A DNA stretch of 64,000 nt from an uncultured Rhodospirillaceae bacterium (GCA_937887565.1 CALABS010000018.1:62001-126000); one strand, 5' to 3'. Shown: positions 9,113 through 18,457, counted from the first letter of the stretch. Translations and numbers: made by a program. Notes: generated by a model not told the origin, from the sequence alone.

Positions 9113-10249
9113 TCACGAAATGAGCCGCATCAAGGACTCCCACACCGGAAGAGAGACTATATCGTTCCGGGTGGCGAATACCATCAAGGCCAATACCAGA
9201 AACAGGCCGATTCGGAAACCATATTCTTGTGCCTTCTCCCCCAAAGGCCTACCAAGGATCGCTTCGAAACCGTAAAACAGCAGGTGGCCACCATCCAGGA
9301 CCGGGATGGGGAAAAGATTGATGAGCCCCAGGTTCAGCGACAACAGGATAGTGTAGAAGATCACGCTGGGCATGCCCAGTTGCGCCGCCTCGCCGGCCCC
9401 CTTGGCGATGCGGATGGGCCCGCCCAGCTCGTCGGAGTTCCGCGTGCCGGAGATCATCTGGCCGATGCCGACGAAGGTCGAGGTCACCATCGTCTCGGTC
9501 TCGCGCAGGGCCTCGCCCAGGGCGCTGATGGGGCCGTGGCTTACCACCCGCACCCGCCCAGGATCGGCGGAAATGCCGAGGACCGGCACCTTTTCCATGT
9601 CCCCGAAGGGGCCCTTGCGTTCGATGATGCGGGGTTTTGCCACCATCTCCAGGACGGCGCCGTCGCGCTGGACCGACAGGACCAGCGGATTCTCGATCTC
9701 CAGCCGGACGATGCGCTGGATGTCCTGGAAGCGCTCGACCTCGCTGCCGTTGATGGCCAGGACGCGGTCACCCTCGCGCAGGCCCACCTCGGCGGCGGCC
9801 GTCCCCTCATGGACCTTGCCGATGACGGGCTCGGCCACCGGCTGCCCCAGGGCCATGAACATCAGCATCAATCCGAGGATGGCGAACAGGAAGTTCGCGG
9901 CCGGGCCGGCGAAGACGATGGCGGCCCGCTGCCCGACCCGCTTGTGGTGAAACGACACGGCCTCCTCGGCGGCGGTCATCGGCCGGCCGTCGGCGGTCGC
10001 CGAGGATGCGTCGCTGTCGCCGAACATCTTCACGTAGCCGCCGAGCGGAAGCAGGCTGATCCGCCAGCGGGTTCCCGACTTGGCGTTCCACCCCCAAATT
10101 TCGGGACCAAAGCCGATGGAGAACACCTCGACGCGGACGCCGTTCCAGCGTGCCACCAGGTAGTGACCCAATTCGTGAACGAACACCACCACCGTCAGGA
10201 TGACGAGGAAGACGATCACGTAGTTCCAGATGCCGGCGATGAAATCCAT
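9113..10249 (-). CDS. rseP: Site-2 protease RseP (M50B)
   Basis: A 378-residue intramembrane zinc protease. The metal-binding HELGH motif is H25-E26-H29 inside the first transmembrane segment, and the second motif NLFPIPVLDGGHL lies in a C-terminal membrane segment. One PDZ domain sits at about residues 115-200, where some family members have two. It cleaves membrane-bound anti-sigma factors and remnant signal peptides. The location between dxr and bamA is the standard envelope-biogenesis order. A second, shorter M50 protease occurs at the other end of the window. Confidence 0.96.
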   Translation of the reverse strand: MDFIAGIWNYVIVFLVILTVVVFVHELGHYLVARWNGVRVEVFSIGFGPEIWGWNAKSGTRWRISLLPLGGYVKMFGDSDASSATADGRPMTAAEEAVSFHHKRVGQRAAIVFAGPAANFLFAILGLMLMFMALGQPVAEPVIGKVHEGTAAAEVGLREGDRVLAINGSEVERFQDIQRIVRLEIENPLVLSVQRDGAVLEMVAKPRIIERKGPFGDMEKVPVLGISADPGRVRVVSHGPISALGEALRETETMVTSTFVGIGQMISGTRNSDELGGPIRIAKGAGEAAQLGMPSVIFYTILLSLNLGLINLFPIPVLDGGHLLFYGFEAILGRPLGEKAQEYGFRIGLFLVLALMVFATRNDIVSLPVWESLMRLIS

Positions 10250-10259
10250 GTGTGTCCCG

Positions 10260-11432
10260 TCAGAAGCCGCGGCCGCGCTTGATCACGCCCCAGGCGACCT
10301 CGCGGGCCCGCCGGTCCTGGGCGAGCACGTCGTCGATGGAGGTCAGGGGAAGGTTCTCGGTCGCCTCCAGGGTCGCCTCGACGACGGCGGCGATGTCGAG
10401 GAAGCCGATGCCGCGCGACAGGAACGCCTGGACGGCGACCTCGTTGGCGGCGTTCAAGACAGTAGGTGCGGCCCCCCCGCTTTGCAAGGCACGCCGCGCC
10501 AGCCGCAGAGCCGGGAAACGGATCGGATCGGGGGCCTCGAAGGTCAGGCTGCCGGTCCCGGCCAGGTCCAGGCGCGGCGCCGGCGCCTCGATGCGCCTGG
10601 GCCAGCCCAGCGCGTAGGCGATGGGGGTGCGCATGTCGGGGCTGCCCATCTGCGCCAGCACCGAGCCGTCCACGTAGGCGACCATCGAATGGATGACCGA
10701 CTGGGGGTGAACGACGATGTCGATGCGCTCCTCGCCGAGGCCGAACAGGTGATGGGCCTCGATCAGCTCCAGCCCCTTATTCATCATGGTGGCCGAATCC
10801 ACCGAGATCTTGGCGCCCATGGACCAGTTGGGGTGCGCCACCGCCTGCTCGGGGGTGACTTCGGCCATCTCCTGGCGCGACCGACCCCGGAACGGCCCGC
10901 CCGATGCCGTCAGCACGATCTTCTCGACCTTGTCCACCTGGTCGAAATCGAAGACCTGGAAGATGGCGGAGTGTTCGGAATCCACCGGCAGGAGGGTGGC
11001 ACCCGCCTTGCGGACCTCGGCCAGCATCAGCTCGCCGGCGCAGACCAGGCATTCCTTGTTGGCCAGGGCGACCACGGCCCCCCGCCGCGCCGCGGCAAGG
11101 GTCGGTTCCAGCCCGGCGGCGCCGACGATGGCGGCCATCACCCAGTCGGCGGGCAGGGACGCCGCCTCGACGACGGCGGCGCTGCCGGCGGCGACGGCGA
11201 TATCCGTGCCGCCCAGTAGCTCCTTGAGCCGCCCATAGGCCGACCCGTCCGCCACCACCGCCAAGCGGGGCCTGAGCCGCAGGGCCTGACCGGCCAGTTG
11301 CTCGGCACTGGTATTGGCGACCAGCGCCTCGACCCTGTACAGATCGGGGCGCGCCTCGACCAGTTCGACCGTGTTGCGGCCGATGGAACCGGTCGATCCC
11401 AGGATGGTGACGCCACGCCTCGCGTCGGTCAT
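10260..11432 (-). CDS. dxr: 1-deoxy-D-xylulose-5-phosphate reductoisomerase
   Basis: This 390-residue enzyme makes 2-C-methyl-D-erythritol 4-phosphate, the first committed step of non-mevalonate isoprenoid synthesis. The NADPH-binding ILGSTGSIG is at about residues 10-18, and the substrate and metal sites are visible in LLPVDSEHSAIFQ and MNKGLELIEAHHLF. The length is normal. It lies 10 bases upstream of rseP and 13 bases after cdsA. Its product feeds uppS in the same run and the squalene route of hpnCDE further along. Confidence 0.98.
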   Translation of the reverse strand: MTDARRGVTILGSTGSIGRNTVELVEARPDLYRVEALVANTSAEQLAGQALRLRPRLAVVADGSAYGRLKELLGGTDIAVAAGSAAVVEAASLPADWVMAAIVGAAGLEPTLAAARRGAVVALANKECLVCAGELMLAEVRKAGATLLPVDSEHSAIFQVFDFDQVDKVEKIVLTASGGPFRGRSRQEMAEVTPEQAVAHPNWSMGAKISVDSATMMNKGLELIEAHHLFGLGEERIDIVVHPQSVIHSMVAYVDGSVLAQMGSPDMRTPIAYALGWPRRIEAPAPRLDLAGTGSLTFEAPDPIRFPALRLARRALQSGGAAPTVLNAANEVAVQAFLSRGIGFLDIAAVVEATLEATENLPLTSIDDVLAQDRRAREVAWGVIKRGRGF

Positions 11433-11445
11433 TGCCCCGCCCCCA

Positions 11446-12276
11446 TTACCAAGTCAGCATCGCCGCGCCGGAGCTCCAGGCGCCCAGCGCGACGGCGGCA
11501 CCGGCCGCCAGAAGCCCGTCGACACGATCGAGCACGCCGCCATGGCCGGGGATGATGGAGCTGGAATCCTTGACTCCGAAGCGGCGCTTGACCCAGCTCT
11601 CCAACAGGTCCCCCGCCTGGGAAACCACCGCCAGCAGGGCGCTGCCCGCCGCTAGGCCGACCGGGCTCGCAACCGGCACCGCCAACGCCACCGCCACGCC
11701 CACGGCCCCGGCGCAGATCATGCCGCCCACCAGACCGGCCCAGGTCTTCTTCGGGCTGACGGCCGGCATCAGCTTGGGCCCGCCGATCAGCCGCCCGAAC
11801 GCATAGGCGCCGGTATCCGTGGCCCAGACCAGCAGTAGCAGCCAGAACAACGTCTCGCGGCCCACCTCGGCGTCACCCCGCAGCCAGACCAGCGCGACCG
11901 AGGGAATTCCCACGTACAGCGCCCCAAACCCGGCCCACAGATGCGAGCGCTCGCCCCGGCCCCGCGACAGGGCCGCCGAGGCGATGGCGGCACCGACGAC
12001 GACGGCCACGGACAGGGCCGGCGCCTCCACCGCCATCAGTGCCGCCGCCAGACATCCGGCGGCTGCCACCTGGCCGGCCAGCGCGAACTCCTTGACGGCC
12101 ATGCGGTGCCACTCCCAGCACATGATGGCGGCGGCGGCGGCGGCCAGCGCGGCGAAGGCATAGCCGCCCCACCACGCCGCCAGCAGGGCCGGCGGCGCCA
12201 TCACCAGGGCGGACAGGGTGCGGGTGCCAAGCAAGACGGACGGCTCAGGCGGTGCCGTAGCGGCGCTCGCGACCAT
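11446..12276 (-). CDS. cdsA: Phosphatidate cytidylyltransferase
   Basis: CdsA makes CDP-diacylglycerol for phospholipid synthesis. The protein is a polytopic membrane protein with about seven hydrophobic segments, and the family signature appears as SPKKTWAGLVGG followed by the C-terminal KDSSSIIPGHGGVLDRVDGL motif. The start is uncertain. The ATG at 12276 gives 276 residues and overlaps uppS by 32 bases. A TTG at 12234, ten bases after the uppS stop, would give 262 residues and begins right before the conserved LLGTRTLSAL segment. Either way the gene is coupled to uppS. Confidence 0.93.
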   Translation of the reverse strand: MVASAATAPPEPSVLLGTRTLSALVMAPPALLAAWWGGYAFAALAAAAAAIMCWEWHRMAVKEFALAGQVAAAGCLAAALMAVEAPALSVAVVVGAAIASAALSRGRGERSHLWAGFGALYVGIPSVALVWLRGDAEVGRETLFWLLLLVWATDTGAYAFGRLIGGPKLMPAVSPKKTWAGLVGGMICAGAVGVAVALAVPVASPVGLAAGSALLAVVSQAGDLLESWVKRRFGVKDSSSIIPGHGGVLDRVDGLLAAGAAVALGAWSSGAAMLTW

Positions 12277-12979
12277 GGAAGTCGCGGATCGCGGCTTCCA
12301 GTTCGCCACGGCCGAAATCGGGCCACAGGACGTCGAGGAACACCAGTTCGGCATAAGCCGACTGCCACAGCAGGAAATTGGAGATGCGCTTCTCGCCGCT
12401 GGTGCGGATGACGAGATCCGGATCCGGCATCCCGGTGGTGAACAGCCGGGCCGCCATCGCGTCCTCGTCCACCTGTTCGGGAGTGAGCCGGCCCTCCGCC
12501 ACCTCGCGGGCGATGCGGCGCGCGGCCTCGGTGATTTCCTGCCGGCCGCCGTACGACAAGGCCAGGGTCAGGGTCAGCGCCGAGTTGGCGGCGGTGAGTG
12601 CCTCGGAGTCCGCGATCAAGGCGACGATGTCCGCCCCCAGGCGGGAACGATCGCCGACGACCTTAAGCCGGATGCCGTTCTTGTGGAGGTTGCGGACCTC
12701 GTTGCGCAGATACAGCCGCAATAGTCCCATGAGGTCGGTGACCTCGGTGGACGGCCGCTTCCAGTTCTCGGCCGAGAAGGCATACAAGGTCAGATAGGAA
12801 ATCCCCAACTCCCGGGCGCACTCCACCGTCCGCCGCACCGCTTCGGCGCCGCGCTTGTGGCCGGCGGTGCGGGGAAGGCCGCGCGCCTTCGCCCAACGCC
12901 CGTTGCCGTCCATGATGATGGCGACGTGGGCGGGCACGGGCAACGGCATGGCCTGGGAAGCGGCGGGTTCCATCGCCAT
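12245..12979 (-). CDS. uppS: Isoprenyl (undecaprenyl) diphosphate synthase
   Basis: A 244-residue cis-prenyltransferase that makes the C55 lipid carrier for peptidoglycan and other surface polymers. The motif HVAIIMDGNGRWA carries the catalytic aspartate D24. Further family marks are AFSAENWKRP and the C-terminal DLVIRTSGEKRISNFLLWQSAY. Its ATG shares a base with the stop of frr. It may use an alternative start up to ten residues later (M11), since the conserved region begins at about residue 17. Confidence 0.97.
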   Translation of the reverse strand: MAMEPAASQAMPLPVPAHVAIIMDGNGRWAKARGLPRTAGHKRGAEAVRRTVECARELGISYLTLYAFSAENWKRPSTEVTDLMGLLRLYLRNEVRNLHKNGIRLKVVGDRSRLGADIVALIADSEALTAANSALTLTLALSYGGRQEITEAARRIAREVAEGRLTPEQVDEDAMAARLFTTGMPDPDLVIRTSGEKRISNFLLWQSAYAELVFLDVLWPDFGRGELEAAIRDFHGRERRYGTA

Positions 12980-13551
12980 CAGACCTGCATGATCTCCTTT
13001 TCCTTATGGGCCAGGGCCTCGTCGATCTTCTTGATGGTGTCGTCGGTGAGCGCCTGGACTTCCTTTTCGTGCTTCTTGATCTCGTCCTCGGAGATATGCC
13101 CGTCCTTCTCCATCTTCTTCAGCGTGTCCATGCCGTCACGGCGGACGTTGCGAACCGCCACGCGGGCCTGCTCGGTATACTTGCCGGCCACCTTCTGGAG
13201 CTCGCGACGGCGCTCCTCGTTGAGCGGCGGGATCGGCACCCGGACCAACTGGCCGTCGGCCTGAGGGTTGAGACCCAGCCCGGCGTCACGGATGGACTTC
13301 TCCACCGCCTTGACCAAACCCTTGTCCCACACCTGCACGGTGAGCATGCGGGGTTCGGGAACGCCGACGGTGCCGCATTGGGTCAGCGGCATGGCCTGGC
13401 CATAGGCCTCGACGACAACCGGCTCCAGAAGGCTGGCGGCGGCACGGCCGGTACGCAGGCCGGAGAATTCCTTCTTCAGGACCTCGACCGTATTGTCCAT
13501 GCGGTGGGCCAAGTCCTGCTTGAGGTCATTCCAGTTGGTCGGTGCAGACAC
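12979..13551 (-). CDS. frr: Ribosome recycling factor
   Basis: This 190-residue protein matches RRF in length and sequence, with the long helical hairpin and the conserved LRTGRAAASLLEPVVVEAYG segment near residue 32. With EF-G it splits post-termination ribosomes. It lies four bases downstream of pyrH in the widely conserved rpsB-tsf-pyrH-frr order. Confidence 0.98.
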   Translation of the reverse strand: MSAPTNWNDLKQDLAHRMDNTVEVLKKEFSGLRTGRAAASLLEPVVVEAYGQAMPLTQCGTVGVPEPRMLTVQVWDKGLVKAVEKSIRDAGLGLNPQADGQLVRVPIPPLNEERRRELQKVAGKYTEQARVAVRNVRRDGMDTLKKMEKDGHISEDEIKKHEKEVQALTDDTIKKIDEALAHKEKEIMQV

Positions 13552-13555
13552 GGTA

Positions 13556-14281
13556 TCAACCCCCTTCGCTGATGATGGTGAAGCGCCCCCGCCCCGAGAC
13601 GACCTCGGCGAAGGCGCCTTCCTTGTGCATGTCGAAGACGACGATGGGAACGTTGTTCTCGCGGCACAGCGAGATGGCCGAGGCGTCCATGACCGCGAGA
13701 TCGCGGGCCAGCACCTCGTGGAAGGTCAGGTGGTCGTAGCGGACGGCGTCCTTGACCTTCTTGGGATCGGCGGAATAGACGCCGTCCACCTGGCTGGCCT
13801 TGAGGAGGGCGTCGCAGCCCATCTCGACGGCGCGCAGCGCGGCGGCGGTGTCGGTGGTGAAGAACGGATTGCCGGTGCCGGCGGCGAAGATCACCACCCT
13901 GCCCTTTTCCAGGTGGCGGATGGCGCGGCGGCGGATGAAGCTCTCGCAGACGGTCGGCATGGTGATGGCCGACTGGACGCGGGTGAACACGCCGATGGCT
14001 TCCAGCGCGTTCTGCAGCGCCAGCGCGTTCATCACGGTGGCCAGCATGCCCATGTTGTCGGCCGCCGCGCGCTCCATGCCCTTGGCGGCGCCCGACATGC
14101 CGCGGAAGATGTTGCCGCCGCCGACCACGCAGCAGACCTCGACGCCAAGGTCGCGCACCGACTTGATCTCGTTGGCGATGCGCTCGACGGTCTCGGGATC
14201 CAGGCCGTATTCCCGGCCCCCCATCAGGCCTTCGCCGGAAATCTTCAGGAGAACTCGGCGATGTTCGGCGTCGCTGGCCAT
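13556..14281 (-). CDS. pyrH: UMP kinase
   Basis: A 241-residue amino-acid-kinase-fold UMP kinase that makes UDP for nucleic acids and nucleotide sugars. The N-terminal LLKISGEGLMG, the CCVVGGGNIFRG loop and the internal IFAAGTGNPFFTTDTAAALRA are family hallmarks. It sits between tsf, 159 bases away, and frr, four bases away. A strong terminator-like hairpin separates it from tsf, so it may have its own promoter in that gap. Confidence 0.98.
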   Translation of the reverse strand: MASDAEHRRVLLKISGEGLMGGREYGLDPETVERIANEIKSVRDLGVEVCCVVGGGNIFRGMSGAAKGMERAAADNMGMLATVMNALALQNALEAIGVFTRVQSAITMPTVCESFIRRRAIRHLEKGRVVIFAAGTGNPFFTTDTAAALRAVEMGCDALLKASQVDGVYSADPKKVKDAVRYDHLTFHEVLARDLAVMDASAISLCRENNVPIVVFDMHKEGAFAEVVSGRGRFTIISEGG

Positions 14282-14391
14282 GCTGCCCTCAGAACCTGAT
14301 GTGCGCGGCGAAACCCTGGCGGTCGAACCGGGTTGGCGATCATATACACCAATCCGGCCACCTGTCTCGCCTCACTTGGAGAGAGGCGAAA

Positions 14392-14420
14392 GCCGCCGTC
14401 CGTGTGCCCCGGACGGCGGC
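14392..14420 (-). terminator. Probable intrinsic terminator after tsf
   Basis: Eleven-base arms (14392-14402 and 14410-14420, GCCGCCGTCCG type) pair perfectly around a seven-base loop. On the minus strand the stem is followed by TTTC, a short and weak U-tract. The site is 20 bases beyond the tsf stop and would end or attenuate the rpsB-tsf transcript before pyrH. Confidence 0.7.
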
Positions 14421-14440
14421 CATACCCTCGACGGAAGGGC

Positions 14441-15367
14441 TTACTTGCCCAGCTGGGCGGCGACCTCGGCCGCGAAGTCCTCTTCCTTCTTCTCGATGCC
14501 CTCGCCCAGGGCATAGCGGACGAAGCCGACCAGCTTGACCGGGGCGCCGACATCCTTGGCGGCGTTCTCGACGACCTTGGAGATCTTGTTCTCCTGGTCG
14601 ATGACGAACACCTGCTCGGTCAGGCAGACCTCCTCGTAGTACTTGCGGATGCGGCCCTCGACCATCTTCTCGATGACGTTGGCCGGCTTGCCGGATGCCT
14701 GCGCCTGCTCGGTCAGCACCGCCTTCTCGCGATCCAGCGCGCCCTGGTCGACGGCCGACGGGTCGAGGAACAGCGGGTTGGCGGCGGCCACGTGCATGGC
14801 GATCTGCTTGCCCAGGGCCTCCAGCTTGGCGGTGTCGCCAGCCGATTTCAGGGCCACCAGCACACCGATCTTGCCCAGGCCGGGGGCAATGGCCGAATGG
14901 ACATACGAGGCGACCACGCCCTGCGGGACGCTCAGCTTGGCCATGCGGCGCAGGTTCATGTTCTCGCCGATGGTGGCGATGAGCGCGGTCAGCTGCTCGG
15001 ACACCGATTTGCCGGCGCCGGGATACTCGGCGGCGGCCAGTTCCTCGGTGGTGGCGGCCTTGTCCAGGGCCACCTTGGCGGCGGTCGCCACGAAGTCCTG
15101 GAACTTGTCGTTGCGGGCGACGAAATCCGTCTCGGCGTTGATCTCGACGGCGACGCCGGCGGTGCCGCCGGCGGCGATGCCGACCAGGCCCTCGGCGGCG
15201 ACGCGGCCGGCCTTCTTGGCGGCGGCGGCCAGGCCCTTCTTGCGCAGCCAGTCGACGGCGCCCTCGAGGTCGCCGTTGGTTTCGCCCAGCGCCTTCTTGC
15301 AGTCCATCATGCCGGCGCCAGTCTTCTCGCGCAGCTCCTTCACAAGCGCGGCGGTAATCTCGGCCAT
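14441..15367 (-). CDS. tsf: Translation elongation factor Ts
   Basis: This 308-residue protein is the nucleotide-exchange factor for EF-Tu. The N-terminal UBA-like domain with LREKTGAGMMDCKKAL is at about residues 11-26, and the exchange region contains ETDFVARN at about residue 80. The start at 15367 follows from the family N-terminus MAEITAALVKELREKTGAG, even though the frame is open 61 codons further. It follows rpsB by 88 bases and is followed by a terminator hairpin. Confidence 0.98.
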   Translation of the reverse strand: MAEITAALVKELREKTGAGMMDCKKALGETNGDLEGAVDWLRKKGLAAAAKKAGRVAAEGLVGIAAGGTAGVAVEINAETDFVARNDKFQDFVATAAKVALDKAATTEELAAAEYPGAGKSVSEQLTALIATIGENMNLRRMAKLSVPQGVVASYVHSAIAPGLGKIGVLVALKSAGDTAKLEALGKQIAMHVAAANPLFLDPSAVDQGALDREKAVLTEQAQASGKPANVIEKMVEGRIRKYYEEVCLTEQVFVIDQENKISKVVENAAKDVGAPVKLVGFVRYALGEGIEKKEEDFAAEVAAQLGK

Positions 15368-15455
15368 GGGATCCTTCCTCTTCGTGTCGTCGTGGTCCAG
15401 GTAAGCAAATGGCGGCGACGGAGGGTCGCCGCCATCGCAACTACGGTAACGGTCC

Positions 15456-16253
15456 TCAGGAAGCCGAAGCGGCTTCCTCGCCCTCGGCGGCCGCGGCCTC
15501 GACCGGGACCTGCTCGACCGGGGCCTCGGCGGCGGCACCGATGTCGCCACCGGCGCGGCCGATGGAGGCCTGGATGCCGTCCAGCACGGCGCCGGCGACC
15601 AGGTCGCAATAGGTCTGGATGGCGCGGATGGCGTCGTCGTTGCCGGGAACCGGATAGGAGATGCCGGCCGGGTCCGAGTTGGAATCGATGACGGCGACCA
15701 CGGGAATGCCCAGCTTGTTGGCTTCCTGCACCGCCAGCGACTCCTTGTTGGTGTCGATGATGAACAGGATGTCGGGCAGGCCGCCCATGTCCTTGATGCC
15801 GCCGAGCGCGCGGTCCAGCTTCTCCTTCTCGCGCGACAGGACCAGCTGCTCCTTCTTGGTCAGGCCGGCCAGGGCGCCCGAGGCCAGCTGGTCGTCAAGC
15901 TCGCGCAGGCGCTTGATCGACTGGGAGATGGTCTTCCAGTTGGTCAGCATGCCGCCCAGCCAGCGGTGATTGACGTAGTACTGGCCGCACTTTTTTGCGG
16001 CGTCGGCGACGATGTCCGAGGCGGCGCGCTTGGTGCCGACGAACAGCACGCGGCCGTTGCCGGCGGTGACGTCACGGACGGCCTGCATGGCGCGGTGCAG
16101 CATGGGCACCGACTGCTGCAGGTCGATGATATGGATGCCGTTGCGGACGCCGAACAGGTACGGCGCCATCTTGGGATTCCAGCGGCGGGTGTTGTGGCCG
16201 AAGTGGACGCCGGCCTCGACGAGCTGGCGCATGGTGAACGACGGCAGGGCCAT
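15456..16253 (-). CDS. rpsB: 30S ribosomal protein S2
   Basis: At 265 residues this is S2 with the usual MALPSFTMRQLVEAGVHFGH start, the GTKRAA and YYVNHRWLGGMLTNWKT segments and an alanine/glutamate-rich tail of about 25 residues. It begins the minus-strand run of translation and envelope genes. The start at 16253 was chosen from the family N-terminus. A leader of about 120 bases with a small hairpin lies between it and the proposed promoter. Confidence 0.98.
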   Translation of the reverse strand: MALPSFTMRQLVEAGVHFGHNTRRWNPKMAPYLFGVRNGIHIIDLQQSVPMLHRAMQAVRDVTAGNGRVLFVGTKRAASDIVADAAKKCGQYYVNHRWLGGMLTNWKTISQSIKRLRELDDQLASGALAGLTKKEQLVLSREKEKLDRALGGIKDMGGLPDILFIIDTNKESLAVQEANKLGIPVVAVIDSNSDPAGISYPVPGNDDAIRAIQTYCDLVAGAVLDGIQASIGRAGGDIGAAAEAPVEQVPVEAAAAEGEEAASAS

Positions 16254-16380
16254 GGAGAGTGTTCCTTTGCTTCTCCGGTTGAGCCTCCGCGGGTGAACGT
16301 CGGGAAATCCCGACACCGGAGCGACGGACAGTGCGTTGTCGGCACGCCGCCACGAACCCGCGTGTGGTTTGATGGGCGGC

Positions 16381-16409
16381 TACATAGCGCCTCGGGCGCC
16401 GTTTGGCAA
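16381..16409 (-). promoter_or_regulatory. rpsB: Candidate sigma-70-type promoter of rpsB-tsf
   Basis: On the minus strand TTGCCA (16404-16409) and TATGTA (16381-16386) are separated by exactly 17 bases. The predicted start lies near 16374, giving a leader of about 120 bases before rpsB that contains a small GTCGGGA/TCCCGAC hairpin. No other convincing hexamer pair was seen between mepA and rpsB. Confidence 0.5.
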
Positions 16410-16424
16410 GAAGGAAGCGAGGAA

Positions 16425-17255
16425 TTATCGCGTCTTGACGTCCACCAGGCGTCCGCAGGCGGCCGGCAGCACCGGACGGCGGCGGTTGGGCTTGTCGCCG
16501 GCCGGCAGGATGGTCGGCTTCCCCTTCCACGAGGCAAGCTCGCCGCCGCAGCCGTCACCCTCGGGGACCGGCTTCTGGGCGACGCAGCCGGGATCGTCCG
16601 GCGGACAGGACAGCCGCACGTGGAAATGCTCGTCGTGTCCCCACCACGGCCGCAGCTTGCCCAGCCATGCCCGGTCGCCCGCCGCCAGCCGGCAGGCCTC
16701 GGCCTTGATGGCCGGGTTGACGAAAATGCGGTCCACCTCGGGATGCGACGCGGCGATCTCGAGGAGGCGCAGATGCCCGGGCGTCCACGCCGCCGGATCG
16801 ATGTCGCCGCCCTTGACCATGGACAGTCCGCGCGGCGCCTCGCGCTCGGCCGGCGGCAGTGGGCGCTCGACGAGGCGGAACCAGATATCCACGTCGAGGC
16901 CGGTCTGGTGGCTGCCATGGCCATAGGCCATGGGGCCGCCGCGCGGCTGCGACAGGTCGCCGACCAGCAGCGTCCCCAGCCGCTCGGCGCTGGCCGCCAC
17001 GCCGAGGTCACGCACGAAGGCGACGGTTCGGGGATGGCCGTAGAAGCGGTTGCGCTCCAGCCGCAAGGCCTGGTAGCCGTCGCCCTCGGGCGGCAGCGCC
17101 ACCGCCCCGGACAGACAGCCGGCGGCCGGCGAGCCGATGGCCGCCGCGGGTCCGGCGACGGGAACCCGGAAGCGCGCCCAGGTGTCCGGCGAGGCCGCCT
17201 CCACCGAGCAAGCCCCGACCATCACGCACAACACCGCCACCCCCGACCACCGCAT
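16425..17255 (-). CDS. mepA: Penicillin-insensitive murein endopeptidase MepA
   Basis: A 276-residue exported zinc endopeptidase of the M74 (LAS) family that cuts D-alanyl-meso-diaminopimelate cross-links in peptidoglycan. A signal peptide ends near residue 20. The zinc-site motifs are visible as YGHGSHQTGLDVDIWF and WWGHDEHFHVRL. Several cysteines (in AAGCLSG, EACRLA, LSCPP, PGCVA, DGCGG and AACGR) probably form disulfides in the periplasm. It is read towards rpsB but separated from it by 171 bases carrying the rpsB promoter, so it is likely a single-gene unit. Confidence 0.93.
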   Translation of the reverse strand: MRWSGVAVLCVMVGACSVEAASPDTWARFRVPVAGPAAAIGSPAAGCLSGAVALPPEGDGYQALRLERNRFYGHPRTVAFVRDLGVAASAERLGTLLVGDLSQPRGGPMAYGHGSHQTGLDVDIWFRLVERPLPPAEREAPRGLSMVKGGDIDPAAWTPGHLRLLEIAASHPEVDRIFVNPAIKAEACRLAAGDRAWLGKLRPWWGHDEHFHVRLSCPPDDPGCVAQKPVPEGDGCGGELASWKGKPTILPAGDKPNRRRPVLPAACGRLVDVKTR

Positions 17256-17314
17256 GGACCGACACTCCCCTGCCGACGGGGAACGATACTCCGTCGGCGC
17301 GGGTTAAGCGACGG

Positions 17315-18457
17315 TCAATCCGATGGCGATTCGGCGAACCGCGACTGGATGTCCTTGATGGCGGCCTCCGAGCGGCACAGCACGGCCACGGCCTCGGCGT
17401 CGTACCGGCGGCCGGCCTGCTCCCGCAGATAGGCCAGCGCGTCGGCGTTGGACCACGCCGCCTTGTAGGGCCGCACCGAGGTCAGGGCGTCGAACACATC
17501 GGCCACGGCGACGATCCGGCCCTCCAGCGAGATGGCGTCGCCGACCAGGCCGAGGGGATAGCCCGACCCGTCCACGGCCTCATGGTGGTGGGCGACCACG
17601 TTGCGCAGGATGCGGACATAGCCGGCACCGCCGATGCGGAACGTTTCCGCCATGGTGTCGACGATCTCCAGCCCCTTGGCCACATGGCCCTTCATCACCT
17701 CGAATTCCGACGGGTCCAGCCGGCCCGGCTTCAGCAGGATATGGTCGGGAACGCCGATCTTGCCGACGTCGTGCAGGGGGGCGAACTGGAACAGGAACTC
17801 CACCCAGTCGTCCGACATCCCCCGTCGCGGCGCCAGCCGGAGCGCGATCAGGCGGGCATAGCGCGCCATCCGCTCCAGATGGGCGCCGGTCTCCTCGTCG
17901 CGGGCGCGGCTGATCTGGCGGACGGTATGCACGGCCGCCTGGATCATCCGCACGGCGTCGAGTTCCATCACCGTCTGCAGCGTCACCACCTCGGCATAGG
18001 GGCGCAGGCGAAACACCAGATCCGGTGTGAAATAGGCCGGCCGGCAGGAATTGAAGAACACGAAGCCGTGGAACGAGGCCTTGTGGAAGATCGGCACCGT
18101 GTAGCTGGACCGGTACCCCGCCTCCAGCAGCCGCTTCTGGTGGGCAGGGGTGCCGGTGGGATGATCGGCGAGGTCGGCGACCACACGCCGCGCCCCGGTC
18201 CGCGCCAAGGTGGCGAGGGATTTCAACTCGCCCAACCGGGCGACCGTATGCTCGAACGGGTGGGCGCCGACGCTGGAATGGACGAAGGATTTGAGAAGAT
18301 CGGTGCGCTGGTCGTAAATGGTCACGGCCAGATGGTCGATGCCGTCGAAATCGTGCCGGATTTCGTCATGCAGGCAGGCGAGCCGCTCCGCCAGTCCCTG
18401 GTGGACCGGCCGGAACCCTCGGCTTCCCAAGGCCGAAGCCTCGGCGATGACCGCCAT
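17315..18457 (-). CDS. GAF-like / HD-GYP cyclic-di-GMP phosphodiesterase (copy 1)
   Basis: This 380-residue protein has a GAF-like sensory domain at about residues 20-165 and an HD-GYP domain at about 185-380. The catalytic signature is intact: H229-D230 in LHDVGK, H291-H292-E293 and the GYP triplet at 299-301. HD-GYP enzymes hydrolyse cyclic-di-GMP, lowering the signal that favours sessile life. There is no transmembrane segment. The gene is a tandem paralogue of the next one (18562-19692), 104 bases away and in the same orientation. The start at 18457 is preferred over an upstream extension without similarity to the neighbour. Confidence 0.92.
   Translation of the reverse strand: MAVIAEASALGSRGFRPVHQGLAERLACLHDEIRHDFDGIDHLAVTIYDQRTDLLKSFVHSSVGAHPFEHTVARLGELKSLATLARTGARRVVADLADHPTGTPAHQKRLLEAGYRSSYTVPIFHKASFHGFVFFNSCRPAYFTPDLVFRLRPYAEVVTLQTVMELDAVRMIQAAVHTVRQISRARDEETGAHLERMARYARLIALRLAPRRGMSDDWVEFLFQFAPLHDVGKIGVPDHILLKPGRLDPSEFEVMKGHVAKGLEIVDTMAETFRIGGAGYVRILRNVVAHHHEAVDGSGYPLGLVGDAISLEGRIVAVADVFDALTSVRPYKAAWSNADALAYLREQAGRRYDAEAVAVLCRSEAAIKDIQSRFAESPSD

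Noticed and set aside
7202..10282. Open frame of over 1000 codons on the plus strand, antisense to bamA and rseP
   Set aside because: Its translation is rich in Arg, Gly, Asp and His with no domain, the typical complement of a well-conserved GC-rich gene. bamA and rseP on the other strand are certain.
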